Source: Pseudomonas wadenswilerensis
GTDB lineage: Bacteria > Pseudomonadota > Gammaproteobacteria > Pseudomonadales > Pseudomonadaceae
NCBI RefSeq assembly: GCF_900497695.1
Contig: NZ_UIDD01000004.1
Span: forward strand, 1 to 64,000
Direction: 5' to 3'
Length of the DNA stretch: 64,000 nt
Positions 11,695 to 20,037 of this stretch are shown piece after piece (the stretch's first letter is position 1; each line of letters begins with the position of its first letter). A program made the translations under genes and the position numbers. The notes under the pieces are model-generated. The model saw only the letters and a program-made list of their open reading frames with translations. It was not told the DNA's origin and searched no databases.

Positions 11695-12124
11695 GACCCG
11701 TATCGGCCAGAACACCGAAGTGACCCTGCACTTCGCGCTGCACCTGGAAAACGGCGACACCGTCGACAGTACCTTTGAAAAGGCGCCGGCGGTGTTCAAG
11801 GTCGGCGACGGCAACCTGCTGCCAGGTTTCGAAGCAGCCATCTTCGGCTTCAAGGCCGGTGACAAGCGCACCGTGACCGTCACCCCGGAGAACGCCTTCG
11901 GCCAGCCGAACCCGCAGAACGTGCAGATCATTCCCCGCTCGCAGTTCAACGACATGGAACTGTCCGAAGGCCTGCTGGTGATTTTCAACGACGCAGCCAA
12001 TGCGGAGTTGCCCGGCGTGGTGAAAGCATTCGATGACGCGCAAGTGACCATCGACTTCAATCACCCGCTGGCCGGCAAAACCTTGAACTTCGAGGTGGAA
12101 ATCCTCGGGGTCAAGGCCCTTTGA
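11687..12124 (+). CDS. fkpB: FKBP-type peptidyl-prolyl isomerase (SlpA-like)
   Basis: 145 residues. It has the FKBP core of the SlpA/SlyD type: [17 protein letters not shown] followed by the inserted-in-flap domain ([14 protein letters not shown]), then [11 protein letters not shown]. It is a cytoplasmic prolyl isomerase and chaperone. The lspA-fkpB-ispH order is conserved in gammaproteobacteria. The start overlaps lspA by 8 bases. Confidence 0.94.
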   Translation: MTETRIGQNTEVTLHFALHLENGDTVDSTFEKAPAVFKVGDGNLLPGFEAAIFGFKAGDKRTVTVTPENAFGQPNPQNVQIIPRSQFNDMELSEGLLVIFNDAANAELPGVVKAFDDAQVTIDFNHPLAGKTLNFEVEILGVKAL

Positions 12125-12138
12125 GCCAGGAGTCATCC

Positions 12139-13086
12139 ATGCAAATCAAACTCGCCAACCCCCGTGGCTTTTGTGCCGGTGTGGACCGGGCGATCGAAAT
12201 CGTCAACCGCGCGCTGGAAGTCTTCGGTCCGCCGATCTACGTGCGCCATGAAGTGGTGCACAACAAGTTCGTGGTCGAGGACCTGCGTGCGCGCGGGGCC
12301 GTTTTTGTCGAAGAGCTGGACCAGGTGCCAGATGACGTCATCGTCATCTTCAGCGCCCACGGTGTTTCCCAGGCCGTGCGCCAGGAAGCGGCGGGGCGCG
12401 GCCTGAAGGTGTTCGACGCGACCTGCCCGCTGGTGACCAAGGTGCATATCGAGGTGGCGCGCTACAGCCGCGACGGCCGTGAGTGCATCCTGATCGGCCA
12501 CGAAGGCCACCCGGAAGTCGAAGGCACCATGGGTCAGTACGACACCAGCAATGGTGGCGCCATCTACCTGGTCGAAGACGAGGACGATGTTGCCAGCCTG
12601 CAGGTCAACGACCCGAACAAACTGGCCTTCGTCACCCAGACCACGCTGTCGATGGACGATACCAGCCGGGTGATCGATGCCCTGCGCGCGCGCTTCCCCA
12701 ATATCGGCGGGCCGCGCAAGGACGACATCTGCTACGCCACCCAGAACCGTCAGGACGCGGTCAAGCAACTGGCCAACGAATGCGACGTGGTATTGGTGGT
12801 CGGCAGCCCGAACAGCTCCAACTCCAACCGCCTGCGTGAGCTGGCCGAGCGCATGTCGACCCCGGCCTACCTGATCGACGGCGCCGAAGACCTGCAAAAA
12901 AGCTGGTTCGATGGCGTCGAGCGCATTGGTATCACTGCCGGTGCTTCGGCGCCCGAGGTGCTGGTGCGTGGCGTGATCGAGCAGTTGCGGGCCTGGGGTG
13001 CCACCGGCGCCGAAGAGCTCGATGGCCGCGAGGAGAACATCACTTTCTCGATGCCCAAAGAGCTGCGCGTGCGTTCATTGATCTGA
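12139..13086 (+). CDS. ispH: 4-hydroxy-3-methylbut-2-enyl diphosphate reductase
   Basis: 315 residues. The three cluster-binding cysteines are in [18 protein letters not shown] and DDICYATQ, and the substrate-binding SSNSNRL motif is present. It is the last enzyme of the MEP isoprenoid pathway and makes IPP and DMAPP. ATG 12139 follows an AGGAG site; the frame is open to a TTG at 12121. It is the last gene of the ribF-ileS-lspA-fkpB-ispH operon and converges on fimT with a 12-base overlap. Confidence 0.96.
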   Translation: MQIKLANPRGFCAGVDRAIEIVNRALEVFGPPIYVRHEVVHNKFVVEDLRARGAVFVEELDQVPDDVIVIFSAHGVSQAVRQEAAGRGLKVFDATCPLVTKVHIEVARYSRDGRECILIGHEGHPEVEGTMGQYDTSNGGAIYLVEDEDDVASLQVNDPNKLAFVTQTTLSMDDTSRVIDALRARFPNIGGPRKDDICYATQNRQDAVKQLANECDVVLVVGSPNSSNSNRLRELAERMSTPAYLIDGAEDLQKSWFDGVERIGITAGASAPEVLVRGVIEQLRAWGATGAEELDGREENITFSMPKELRVRSLI

Positions 13087-13584
13087 CCCGGCAGCCGCGC
13101 ACAGCGGCTGCTCGCCGGGCTCCTCGCGCAGGCTGACCCGGCCTGTGTGTGCCAGTACCACCCGGTACTGGCTGAAGGGATCGGGGCGCTGGCAGACGAA
13201 CAGCGTCCCGGCCTGAAACGCTCCCCCCTCGTGCAAGGGCACCCCCAGCCCGCTGAAGCGTACCTGCCGGGCCACCGGTTGATTGCCTACGATGCTCACC
13301 CGCTCAAGCCGCTGTTGGTACAGCAGCTGTGGGCCGTCCTGCTCCACGACCATGCGCCAGCCGTTGCCCCAGTTATCCTCCAGCGCCTGCAGGCGGACCA
13401 CCTGGTTACGCAGCAAGGCCTCGCTGCGCGCGGTGCGCAAAGCCTGGGCCAGATCTTTGGCGGCAGCTTGCTGGTGTAGCCCGCTGCTCATGGTGCTGTA
13501 GGTCGGCACGCTGATGTGCGTCAGCACCCCCACCAGCGCTAGCGCGAACATCATTTGTATCAGTGTTACGCCCTGTTGCTTCAC
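13075..13584 (-). CDS. FimT/GspH-type minor pseudopilin
   Basis: 169 residues. A short prepilin leader (MKQQG) precedes a hydrophobic N-terminal helix, [16 protein letters not shown], and a GspH/FimT-like C-terminal domain with the RTARSEAL segment. The conserved Glu at mature position 5 is replaced by Gln, which is unusual because Glu5 normally aids subunit assembly. It is transcribed divergently from the pilV-pilE genes and overlaps the 3' end of ispH. It may be fimT or fimU; the sequence does not settle which. Confidence 0.8.
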   Translation of the reverse strand: MKQQGVTLIQMMFALALVGVLTHISVPTYSTMSSGLHQQAAAKDLAQALRTARSEALLRNQVVRLQALEDNWGNGWRMVVEQDGPQLLYQQRLERVSIVGNQPVARQVRFSGLGVPLHEGGAFQAGTLFVCQRPDPFSQYRVVLAHTGRVSLREEPGEQPLCAAAGSDQ

Positions 13585-13693
13585 CGTGCATTCCTCCCTG
13601 GAAGTGCTTCTATAGAGTCAGGCCGGCGGACAGGAACGTCCAGTCGGCCGGGTTGGCAAAGGGCTGTGGAAAAGTCGCAGGGGGGAAGGCGCC

Positions 13694-13906
13694 ATGGATG
13701 GCGGACGGCAACAAGGAATGAGCCTGATCGAGGTGCTGCTGGCCATGCTGGTGCTGGGGCTGGGTCTGTTTGCTGCTGCGGCTGCGCAAGTGCGGGCGTT
13801 GCAGGCTACCGACAGTGCCTTGCAGAGTACCCAGGCGGCGTATCTGCAGCATGGCGTGCTCGAACAGGCGCGGATCAACGGCGCGCTGCAAGGGCCAAGC
13901 CGATGA
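13694..13906 (+). CDS. pilV: PilV-like minor prepilin, short form
   Basis: 70 residues only. The leader MDGGRQQG is followed by MSLIEVLLAMLVLGLGL with Glu5 intact, then an amphipathic helix that stops at residue 70. Normal PilV proteins are about 150-190 residues, so this one is just the N-terminal helix and lacks the globular head. A GGGGGAAGG site precedes the ATG, and its stop overlaps the pilW start, so it looks like an expressed short gene rather than random decay. The truncation may be functional or degenerative. Confidence 0.65.
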   Translation: MDGGRQQGMSLIEVLLAMLVLGLGLFAAAAAQVRALQATDSALQSTQAAYLQHGVLEQARINGALQGPSR

Positions 13907-14562
13907 GCCGGCAAGGCGGCGTCGGCCTGGTCGAGGTGTTGCTGGCCCTCAGCCTCGGGTTATTGCTGATACTCGCTGCCAGCCGCTTGTTCCTGGCGGC
14001 CAGTCAGAACTGGCAGGCTCAAGGCGTCGCGGCCCAGTTGCAGGAAGACGCGCGCCTGACGTTGCAGCGCATGGCCCAGGACATTCGCATGAGCGGCATG
14101 TTCGGCTGCCTGCGCGCGGATGCAATCCACCATGTGCATCCGTCGTCGGCCCAGGCGTTTGCCCAACCGCTGGAAATAACCCGGGCAGCGGATGGGCAAC
14201 TGCAGCAACTGAGTCTGATCAGCGCCGAAGTGGCTGGTGCAGGTGGACGGCCGAACTGGACGTTGGTCACCGACTGCATTGCCCAGGCCAGGGTCTATCC
14301 CGAGGGGCAGGCTGCGCCTGCCGGCCAGTACGCGATACCGATACGGCGCCAGACCTATCGCGTTGATGGCGCAAGCCTGATGCTCGGTAGCGGCGCCAGC
14401 TATGCGCCGCTGATCGACAACCTCGGCGAACTGCGCGTCGACATCGTCAGGCGAAACCCCAACGGCATCGCCGGGCTACGCCTGAGCCTGACCTTGATTG
14501 ACCCGCAGTCACGGGTCAGGCCGCAGCAGTATCAACTGACGGTAGCGCTGCGCAATGGCTAG
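13903..14562 (+). CDS. pilW: PilW-like minor prepilin
   Basis: 219 residues. The leader MSRQGG is followed by VGLVEVLLALSLGLLLILAA with Glu5, then the PilW-type segment LQEDARLTLQRMAQDIRMSG and a beta-rich C-terminal domain. Minor pilins of this type prime type IV pilus assembly. The start overlaps pilV by 4 bases (ATGA) and the end overlaps pilX by 8 bases. Confidence 0.85.
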   Translation: MSRQGGVGLVEVLLALSLGLLLILAASRLFLAASQNWQAQGVAAQLQEDARLTLQRMAQDIRMSGMFGCLRADAIHHVHPSSAQAFAQPLEITRAADGQLQQLSLISAEVAGAGGRPNWTLVTDCIAQARVYPEGQAAPAGQYAIPIRRQTYRVDGASLMLGSGASYAPLIDNLGELRVDIVRRNPNGIAGLRLSLTLIDPQSRVRPQQYQLTVALRNG

Positions 14563-15064
14563 GCCCGGCAGCCAGCGCGGCGTGATCCTGCTGATCAGCC
14601 TGGTGTTGCTGGGGCTGTTGGGGTTGCTCGGCATCTCGGCCATGGTCAGTGCCACCCTGCAGGAGCGCATGGCTGGCAACCTGCTGGCGGTCCTGCAAAG
14701 CTTCGAGCATGCGGAGCAGACCTTGCTGCTGGGGGAATCGGACGTGTCTGGCGCGCAGCCATGCACGTACTGTTTGCCACCCCCTGAAGCCGGGCGGGTG
14801 AGGGCCGCAGGTGTATACCGCGGCGAGGGGCCAACGTCCGGCCTGAACTGGCAACGCGGCGCCAGCGGCTTCTACCTGGTGCAGAACCTTGGCCAGAGCA
14901 CCCACGCCGCGCACTTGCCTGCCAATCTGGCCGCCACTCTGTACCGGATCACCGCAGTCAGCCATGGCGGGGCAGGCCGCAGCGTGCTGGAAAGCGTTTA
15001 TGCACAGGCTGTAGAAGAGGGCGCCCATCAGCCCAGGCGCATCCTCTGGCGGCAGATTCACTAG
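14555..15064 (+). CDS. pilX: PilX-like minor pilin
   Basis: 169 residues. A leader (MARPGSQRG) precedes a long hydrophobic helix (VILLISLVLLGLLGLLGISA) followed by the PilX hallmark TLQERMAGNLL and the FEHAEQTLLLGE segment. Position 5 is not Glu, which is normal for PilX/GspK-like tip subunits. Two cysteines (CTYC) lie near residue 70. It is followed directly by the pilE-like gene; no pilY1 lies between, unlike in P. aeruginosa. Confidence 0.82.
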   Translation: MARPGSQRGVILLISLVLLGLLGLLGISAMVSATLQERMAGNLLAVLQSFEHAEQTLLLGESDVSGAQPCTYCLPPPEAGRVRAAGVYRGEGPTSGLNWQRGASGFYLVQNLGQSTHAAHLPANLAATLYRITAVSHGGAGRSVLESVYAQAVEEGAHQPRRILWRQIH

Positions 15065-15075
15065 GAGTTCGATTT

Positions 15076-15483
15076 ATGTCCAACCTGCAGAAAGGTTTGA
15101 GCCTGATTGAACTGTTGCTTGTCGTCGCCGTGGTCGGCATTCTGGCGGGCATTGCCTACCCCAGCTACAGCGAACAGGTCCGCAAGGCCGCACGCACGGA
15201 AATCGCCGGGTTGCTGTTCGAGAGCGCACAGATACTGGAGCGTCACTATTCACGCACCGGCCAGTATGCCGACAGCGAAGCCCTGGTCACCCCATTGGCG
15301 CCCGGGACCGAGCACTACCGGCTACAAGCCGTTCGTCATTCGACGTCATTCATCCTTACCGCCCGGCGTATTCCGGGTGGCTTGATGACCAGTGACCGCT
15401 GCGCCGATTTCGAGCTCGACCAGGCCGGTGTGCGCAGCAATCCCGGCGCCGTCGAGGCCGGTCGTGGCTGTTGGGGTGGCTGA
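15076..15483 (+). CDS. pilE: PilE-like minor prepilin
   Basis: 135 residues. The leader MSNLQKG is followed by LSLIELLLVVAVVGILAGIAYPSY, the canonical type IV pilin helix with Glu5. The C-terminal region has the PilE pattern (ERHYSRTGQYAD, then a Cys pair CADFEL ... GRGCWGG). It is the last gene of the minor pilin operon, 11 bases after pilX. Confidence 0.85.
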   Translation: MSNLQKGLSLIELLLVVAVVGILAGIAYPSYSEQVRKAARTEIAGLLFESAQILERHYSRTGQYADSEALVTPLAPGTEHYRLQAVRHSTSFILTARRIPGGLMTSDRCADFELDQAGVRSNPGAVEAGRGCWGG

Positions 15484-15510
15484 GGTTTACTTCAGAAGTT
15501 GGATCAATAC

Positions 15511-16614
15511 ATGACCAAGCAAGTAGTGATTGTCGGCGGCGGGGTGATCGGCCTGCTGACAGCGTTCAACCTGGCGGCCGACGTCGAGCAGGTGGTGCTG
15601 TGTGATCGTGGCGCGCTCGGCCAGGAGTCTTCCTGGGCCGGTGGCGGCATCGTCTCGCCGCTGTACCCGTGGCGCTATAGCGCGGCGGTAACGGCCCTGG
15701 CGCACTGGTCGCAGGATTTTTATCCACAGCTGGGCGAACGCCTGTTCGCCAGCACCGGGGTTGACCCGCAAGTGCACACCACCGGCCTGTACTGGCTGGA
15801 CCTGGACGACGAAGCCGAAGCCCTGGCCTGGGCCGAGCGCGAAGGGCGGCCGTTGAGCGCTGTGGATATCTCTGCGGCCTATGACGCGGTGCCGGTGCTT
15901 GGCGGCGGTTTCCGTCGCGCCATCTATATGGCCGGGGTTGCCAACGTACGTAACCCGCGTCTGGTCAAATCACTCAAGGCCGCCTTGCTGGCGCTGCCGA
16001 ACGTGAGCATTCGCGAGCACTGCGAAATCACCGGCTTTAGCCGTGAGGGCGAGCGCGTCACCGGTGTCGAAACTGCGAACGGAGCGATCCAGGCCGATCG
16101 CGTGGTGCTGACGGCTGGCGCCTGGAGCGGCGACTTGCTGCGGCCATTGGGCCTGGAGCTGCCGGTCGAGCCGGTGAAAGGGCAGATGATTCTGTACAAG
16201 TGCGCCGAAGACTTCCTGCCGAGCATGGTGCTGGCCAAGGGGCGCTATGCGATCCCGCGGCGTGACGGGCATATTCTGGTGGGCAGCACCCTGGAGCATG
16301 CCGGTTACGACAAGACCCCGACCGGGGAGGCGCTGGAAAGCCTGAAGGCGTCGGCGGTGGAGTTGCTGCCGGCGCTGGCCGATGCCACCCCGGTAGCCCA
16401 TTGGGCAGGGTTGCGGCCGGGTTCGCCGGAGGGCATTCCGTACATCGGCGAGGTGCCGGGCTATGCCGGGCTGTGGCTGAACTGCGGGCATTACCGCAAT
16501 GGCCTGGTGCTGGCGCCGGCGTCCTGCCAGTTGTTTGCGGATTTGTTGCTGGGTCGTGAGCCGATCATTGACCCGGCGCCGTATGCGCCGGCTGGGCGCT
16601 TGGCTGCTCTCTAG
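15511..16614 (+). CDS. thiO: Glycine oxidase ThiO (FAD-dependent)
   Basis: 367 residues. A Rossmann FAD-binding motif VVIVGGGVIGLLTAF opens the protein, followed by a DAO-type domain with the SSWAGGGIVSPL segment and the C-terminal GHYRNGLVLAP motif. It oxidises glycine to the imine used in the thiazole moiety of thiamine. The start at ATG 15511 is chosen over an in-frame TTG at 15499. In P. putida thiO also follows the minor pilin genes. Confidence 0.92.
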   Translation: MTKQVVIVGGGVIGLLTAFNLAADVEQVVLCDRGALGQESSWAGGGIVSPLYPWRYSAAVTALAHWSQDFYPQLGERLFASTGVDPQVHTTGLYWLDLDDEAEALAWAEREGRPLSAVDISAAYDAVPVLGGGFRRAIYMAGVANVRNPRLVKSLKAALLALPNVSIREHCEITGFSREGERVTGVETANGAIQADRVVLTAGAWSGDLLRPLGLELPVEPVKGQMILYKCAEDFLPSMVLAKGRYAIPRRDGHILVGSTLEHAGYDKTPTGEALESLKASAVELLPALADATPVAHWAGLRPGSPEGIPYIGEVPGYAGLWLNCGHYRNGLVLAPASCQLFADLLLGREPIIDPAPYAPAGRLAAL

Positions 16615-16620
16615 GGCCTC

Positions 16621-16702
16621 ATCGCTGGCAAGCCAGCTCCCACAGGAAAGCAGATATCTTCAGACCCCTGCCGTATCTGTGGGAGCTGGCTTGCCAGCGA
16701 TG
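16621..16702. repeat. REP pair (REPIN)
   Basis: Inverted arms ATCGCTGGCAAGCCAGCTCC and its complement, separated by about 40 bases, immediately after the thiO stop codon. It is the same sequence family as the other REPINs in the window. Confidence 0.85.
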
Positions 16703-16716
16703 GCCGCGCCGCGCAA

Positions 16717-16947
16717 TCAGCGCTGCGCCCCGGGCCCCTGCTCCAGGTGCGCCTGGCTGCAATACCACTGCGCCCCGCGATGCAACGCCCGGTCACTGGG
16801 CAAATGCACGCCGCAATGGGCGCAGCGGACCATCTTCAGCGGGTCTTCGAGGCTGTTGCTTTGCCCAGCAGCATTGCTGGCCTTGAACTTGCGCCACAGC
16901 CAGAATGCGGCAGCAATCAGGGCAATCCAGAAAAGTAGGCGAACCAT
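16717..16947 (-). CDS. PP0621-family small membrane zinc-ribbon protein
   Basis: 76 residues. One N-terminal transmembrane helix (LLFWIALIAAAFWLW) is followed by a short linker and a probable zinc site, C42xxC45 with a later YCS cysteine, in MVRCAHCGVHLPSD. The shape matches the uncharacterised Pseudomonas PP0621 family. Function is unknown. It lies between thiO and bamD. Confidence 0.75.
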   Translation of the reverse strand: MVRLLFWIALIAAAFWLWRKFKASNAAGQSNSLEDPLKMVRCAHCGVHLPSDRALHRGAQWYCSQAHLEQGPGAQR

Positions 16948-16995
16948 GGTGTCCAGCTTTATCAGTGAAGAGCCTTCAGTCTAGGGCTCAGGCAT

Positions 16996-17031
16996 GAAAA
17001 AAGGGAGGCCTTGGCCTCCCTTTATCTTTTA
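16996..17031 (-). terminator. bamD terminator
   Basis: Stem AAGGGAGGCC / GGCCTCCCTT, with a T run on the minus strand, 10-45 bases past the bamD stop codon. Confidence 0.85.
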
Positions 17032-17040
17032 CACGATGGC

Positions 17041-18063
17041 TCAGTCGAACACACCGAAGGTCATGTAGCTGAACCAGGAGCGGTCTTCGTTGTTGCCTTC
17101 CGCTTCGTGGTTCTCTTCTTCGATGACGTCACCGTTGGCATCTTTAGGCTGCAGCTCTTGCGGGATCGCATCTTTGGCGTCCTGGTACTGCTTGATCACG
17201 TCCTGGTTGGCGCGGGTTTCGCCCGGCGGCAGCGGCGTGGCGGTATCGATCAGGCCCAGGGTGGCCTTGGACAGCCACGAGCGGTTGTCGGCCTCGTTCT
17301 GCTGCGGCACGAACTGGCCATCGACCAGGCTCGGGTGATCCGGGTAGTTGAGCTTGAGGGTTTCCAGGCTGGTAGCGGCCAGTTCGTCCAGGTGCAGGCG
17401 CATGTAGGCTTCGGTCATCACCGCCAGGCCGTCGCCGACCGATGGGGTTTCCTGGAAGTTCTCGACCACGTAGCGGCCACGGTTGGCGGCAGCGACATAG
17501 GCCTGACGGGTCAGGTAGTAGTCGGCCACGTGGATTTCGTAGGAGGCCAGCAGGTTGCGCAGGTAGATCATGCGCTGCTTGGCGTCTGGCGAATAGCGGC
17601 TGTTGGGGAAGCGGCTGGTCAGCTGGGCGAACTCGTTGTACGAGTCGCGGGCAGCACCCGGGTCACGCTTGGTCATGTCCAGCGGCAGGAAGCGCGCCAG
17701 CAGGCCGCGGTCCTGGTCGAAAGAGGTCAGACCCTTGAGGTAGTAGGCGTAGTCGACGTTCGGATGCTGCGGATGCAAGCGAATGAAACGCTCGGCAGCA
17801 GACTTGGCAGCCTCTGGCTCGGCGTTCTTGTAGTTCGCGTAGATCAGCTCGAGCTGGGCCTGGTCGGCGTAGCGGCCGAACGGATAGCGCGATTCCAGAG
17901 CCTTCAGCTTGCTTGTGGCGCTGGTATAGCTGTGGTTGTCCAGGTCGGCCTGCGCCTGCTGGTACAGCTCGGCTTCGCTCAGGTTTTCGTCGACGACTTC
18001 CTTCGAAGAACAAGCAGCGGTCAGTCCGAGGATGGCGATCAGCAGCAGGTGTTTCACTTGCAT
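17041..18063 (-). CDS. bamD: Outer-membrane assembly lipoprotein BamD
   Basis: 340 residues. A lipoprotein signal ends at Cys18 (LTAAC), followed by TPR repeats beginning [15 protein letters not shown] and the conserved [19 protein letters not shown]. It is an essential part of the BAM machine that inserts beta-barrel proteins. The protein is longer than E. coli BamD (245 residues) because of an acidic C-terminal extension of about 90 residues, common in pseudomonads. The frame is open upstream, but ATG 18063 gives the signal peptide. It is divergent from rluD, as in most gammaproteobacteria. Confidence 0.95.
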   Translation of the reverse strand: MQVKHLLLIAILGLTAACSSKEVVDENLSEAELYQQAQADLDNHSYTSATSKLKALESRYPFGRYADQAQLELIYANYKNAEPEAAKSAAERFIRLHPQHPNVDYAYYLKGLTSFDQDRGLLARFLPLDMTKRDPGAARDSYNEFAQLTSRFPNSRYSPDAKQRMIYLRNLLASYEIHVADYYLTRQAYVAAANRGRYVVENFQETPSVGDGLAVMTEAYMRLHLDELAATSLETLKLNYPDHPSLVDGQFVPQQNEADNRSWLSKATLGLIDTATPLPPGETRANQDVIKQYQDAKDAIPQELQPKDANGDVIEEENHEAEGNNEDRSWFSYMTFGVFD

Positions 18064-18213
18064 GGCGGCTTGCGTCCCTATGACGGCCGCTGTCTTGGGC
18101 GTGGCCGTCCTGTTATGATGAGCACCCCGATGCAACCCTCGGGGCAAAAGACGTCGTATTTAACCACAAGCGCGCAGTCGAAACCAAAGGCTGTGCCGCC
18201 CGCTGATTCGAGC

Positions 18214-19176
18214 ATGTCCGAGATCATTCAACTTCGCGCAGAGGTGCCGTCCGAATTGGGCGGGCAACGCCTCGACCAAGTCGCCGCCCAATTGTTCGCT
18301 GAGCACTCGCGCTCGCGCCTGTCCACCTGGATCAAGGAGGGGCGCCTGACGGTCGATGGCGCTGTCCTGCGTCCACGCGATATCGTCCACGGCGGTGCGC
18401 TGCTGGCGCTCGATGCCGAGCAGGAAGCCCAGGGCGAGTGGGTGGCCCAGGACATCGAGCTGGATATCGTCTACGAAGACGACCACATCCTGGTGATCAA
18501 CAAGCCTGCCGGGCTTGTGGTCCACCCGGCTGCGGGCCACGCCGATGGCACCCTGCTCAATGCCCTGCTGCACCATGTGCCGGACATCATCAATGTGCCG
18601 CGCGCCGGTATCGTCCACCGCCTGGACAAGGACACCACCGGTCTGATGGTGGTGGCCAAGACCATCCAGGCGCAGACCCAGCTGGTCGCCCAGTTGCAAA
18701 GCCGCAGCGTCAGCCGCATCTATGAATGCATCGTGATCGGCGTGGTAACGGCCGGCGGCAAGATCAACGCGCCGATTGGGCGCCATGGCGGGCAGCGCCA
18801 GCGCATGGCGGTGACCGAAGGCGGCAAGCCGGCGGTCAGCCACTACCGCGTACTGGAGCGCTTCCGCTCGCACACCCACGTGCGGGTCAAGCTCGAGACC
18901 GGGCGTACCCACCAGATCCGCGTGCACATGGCTCACGTCAACTTCCCGTTGGTCGGCGATCCGGTCTATGGCGGGCGTTTCCGTATTCCGCCAGCGGCCA
19001 GCCTGACCATGGTCGACGCGCTCAAGACCTTCCCGCGCCAGGCCTTGCATGCACGCTTCCTGGAGCTGGATCACCCGGTGACCGGCGAGCGCATGGGCTG
19101 GGAATCGGCGCTGCCGGACGACTTCGTCTGGCTGCTGTCGCTGCTCAAGCAGGACCGCGAGGCGTTCGTCGGATGA
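18214..19176 (+). CDS. rluD: 23S rRNA pseudouridine(1911/1915/1917) synthase
   Basis: 320 residues. The N-terminal S4 RNA-binding domain (GQRLDQVAAQLF, RLSTWIKEGRLTVDG) is followed by the RluA-type catalytic domain with HRLDKDTTGLMVVAK, catalytic Asp at about 138, and GRTHQIRVHMAH. It modifies helix 69 of 23S rRNA. The true start is ATG 18214; the frame is open far upstream through the bamD antisense strand. It overlaps pgeF by 4 bases. Confidence 0.95.
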   Translation: MSEIIQLRAEVPSELGGQRLDQVAAQLFAEHSRSRLSTWIKEGRLTVDGAVLRPRDIVHGGALLALDAEQEAQGEWVAQDIELDIVYEDDHILVINKPAGLVVHPAAGHADGTLLNALLHHVPDIINVPRAGIVHRLDKDTTGLMVVAKTIQAQTQLVAQLQSRSVSRIYECIVIGVVTAGGKINAPIGRHGGQRQRMAVTEGGKPAVSHYRVLERFRSHTHVRVKLETGRTHQIRVHMAHVNFPLVGDPVYGGRFRIPPAASLTMVDALKTFPRQALHARFLELDHPVTGERMGWESALPDDFVWLLSLLKQDREAFVG

Positions 19177-19913
19177 GCGAGCTGACGCAAGCGTTGTTGA
19201 TCCCCGACTGGCCTGCGCCAGCCGCGGTTCGCGCCTGCGTCACCACGCGCAGCGGCGGGGTCAGCCTGCCGCCCTATGAAAGCTTCAACCTCGGTGACCA
19301 TGTTGGCGATGCGCCAGCCGCGGTGGCCGAGAACCGCCGGCGCCTGACCGCCGAGTTCGGCATCCAGCCGGCCTGGCTCAAGCAGGTGCATGGCGTGGTG
19401 GTGGCCGATGCCGACCCCAGTGTTATCGCCGAAGCCGATGCCAGCTACAGCGCGACCCCGGGCATTGCCTGCACGGTGATGACCGCCGACTGTTTACCGG
19501 TGCTGTTCTGCGACCGCGCCGGCACCCGGGTAGCCGCCGCCCACGCCGGCTGGCGCGGGCTGGCCAACGGTGTGCTCGAAGCCACCCTCGATCGCCTGGG
19601 GCTGCCGCCGGAAGAGGTGCTGGTGTGGCTCGGCCCGGCCATTGGCCCGCAAGCCTTCGAAGTCGGCCTGGAAGTACGCGACGCGTTCACGACCGTTCAT
19701 CCGGAAACGGCCCAGGCCTTCGTGCCCGGTGCCCAGCCCGGCAAGCTGATGGCCGATATCTACGAACTGGCCCGCCTGCGCCTGGCAGCACGCGGCGTCG
19801 ATGCAGTCTATGGTGGTGGCTTGTGCACCGTCAGCGACCCGCGCTTCTATTCTTATCGGCGCACCCCGCAGGGTGGCCGCTTCGCTTCCCTGGTCTGGCT
19901 GGCACCGCGCTGA
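19173..19913 (+). CDS. pgeF: Peptidoglycan editing factor PgeF (YfiH, multicopper-oxidase-like fold)
   Basis: 246 residues. Family motifs are TTRSGGVSLPPYESFNLGDH, the CTVMTADCLPVLFCD segment carrying the catalytic Cys, and AAHAGWRGLANGV with the His. In E. coli the enzyme removes wrongly incorporated amino acids from peptidoglycan precursors. It is coupled to rluD by an ATGA overlap and followed by clpB. Confidence 0.92.
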   Translation: MSELTQALLIPDWPAPAAVRACVTTRSGGVSLPPYESFNLGDHVGDAPAAVAENRRRLTAEFGIQPAWLKQVHGVVVADADPSVIAEADASYSATPGIACTVMTADCLPVLFCDRAGTRVAAAHAGWRGLANGVLEATLDRLGLPPEEVLVWLGPAIGPQAFEVGLEVRDAFTTVHPETAQAFVPGAQPGKLMADIYELARLRLAARGVDAVYGGGLCTVSDPRFYSYRRTPQGGRFASLVWLAPR

Positions 19914-19933
19914 CCTGGATCAAGCCCGTCAAG

Positions 19934-19961
19934 CTTGAAACCTCCAGAATCACCCTCATCT
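19934..19961 (+). promoter_or_regulatory. Heat-shock (sigma-32) promoter of clpB
   Basis: CTTGAAA (19934-19940), a 13-base spacer, then CCTCATCT (19954-19961). This closely matches the RpoH consensus CTTGAAA-N11-14-CCCCATNT. It lies 77 bases before the clpB start codon and just past the pgeF stop. Confidence 0.85.
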
Positions 19962-20037
19962 ACAGTGGTATCTCAGGCAGGTTTTTCTTCATCAGGTGTG
20001 TCCATCGCTCCGACCTGCCCATAAAGGAAGGTAACCC

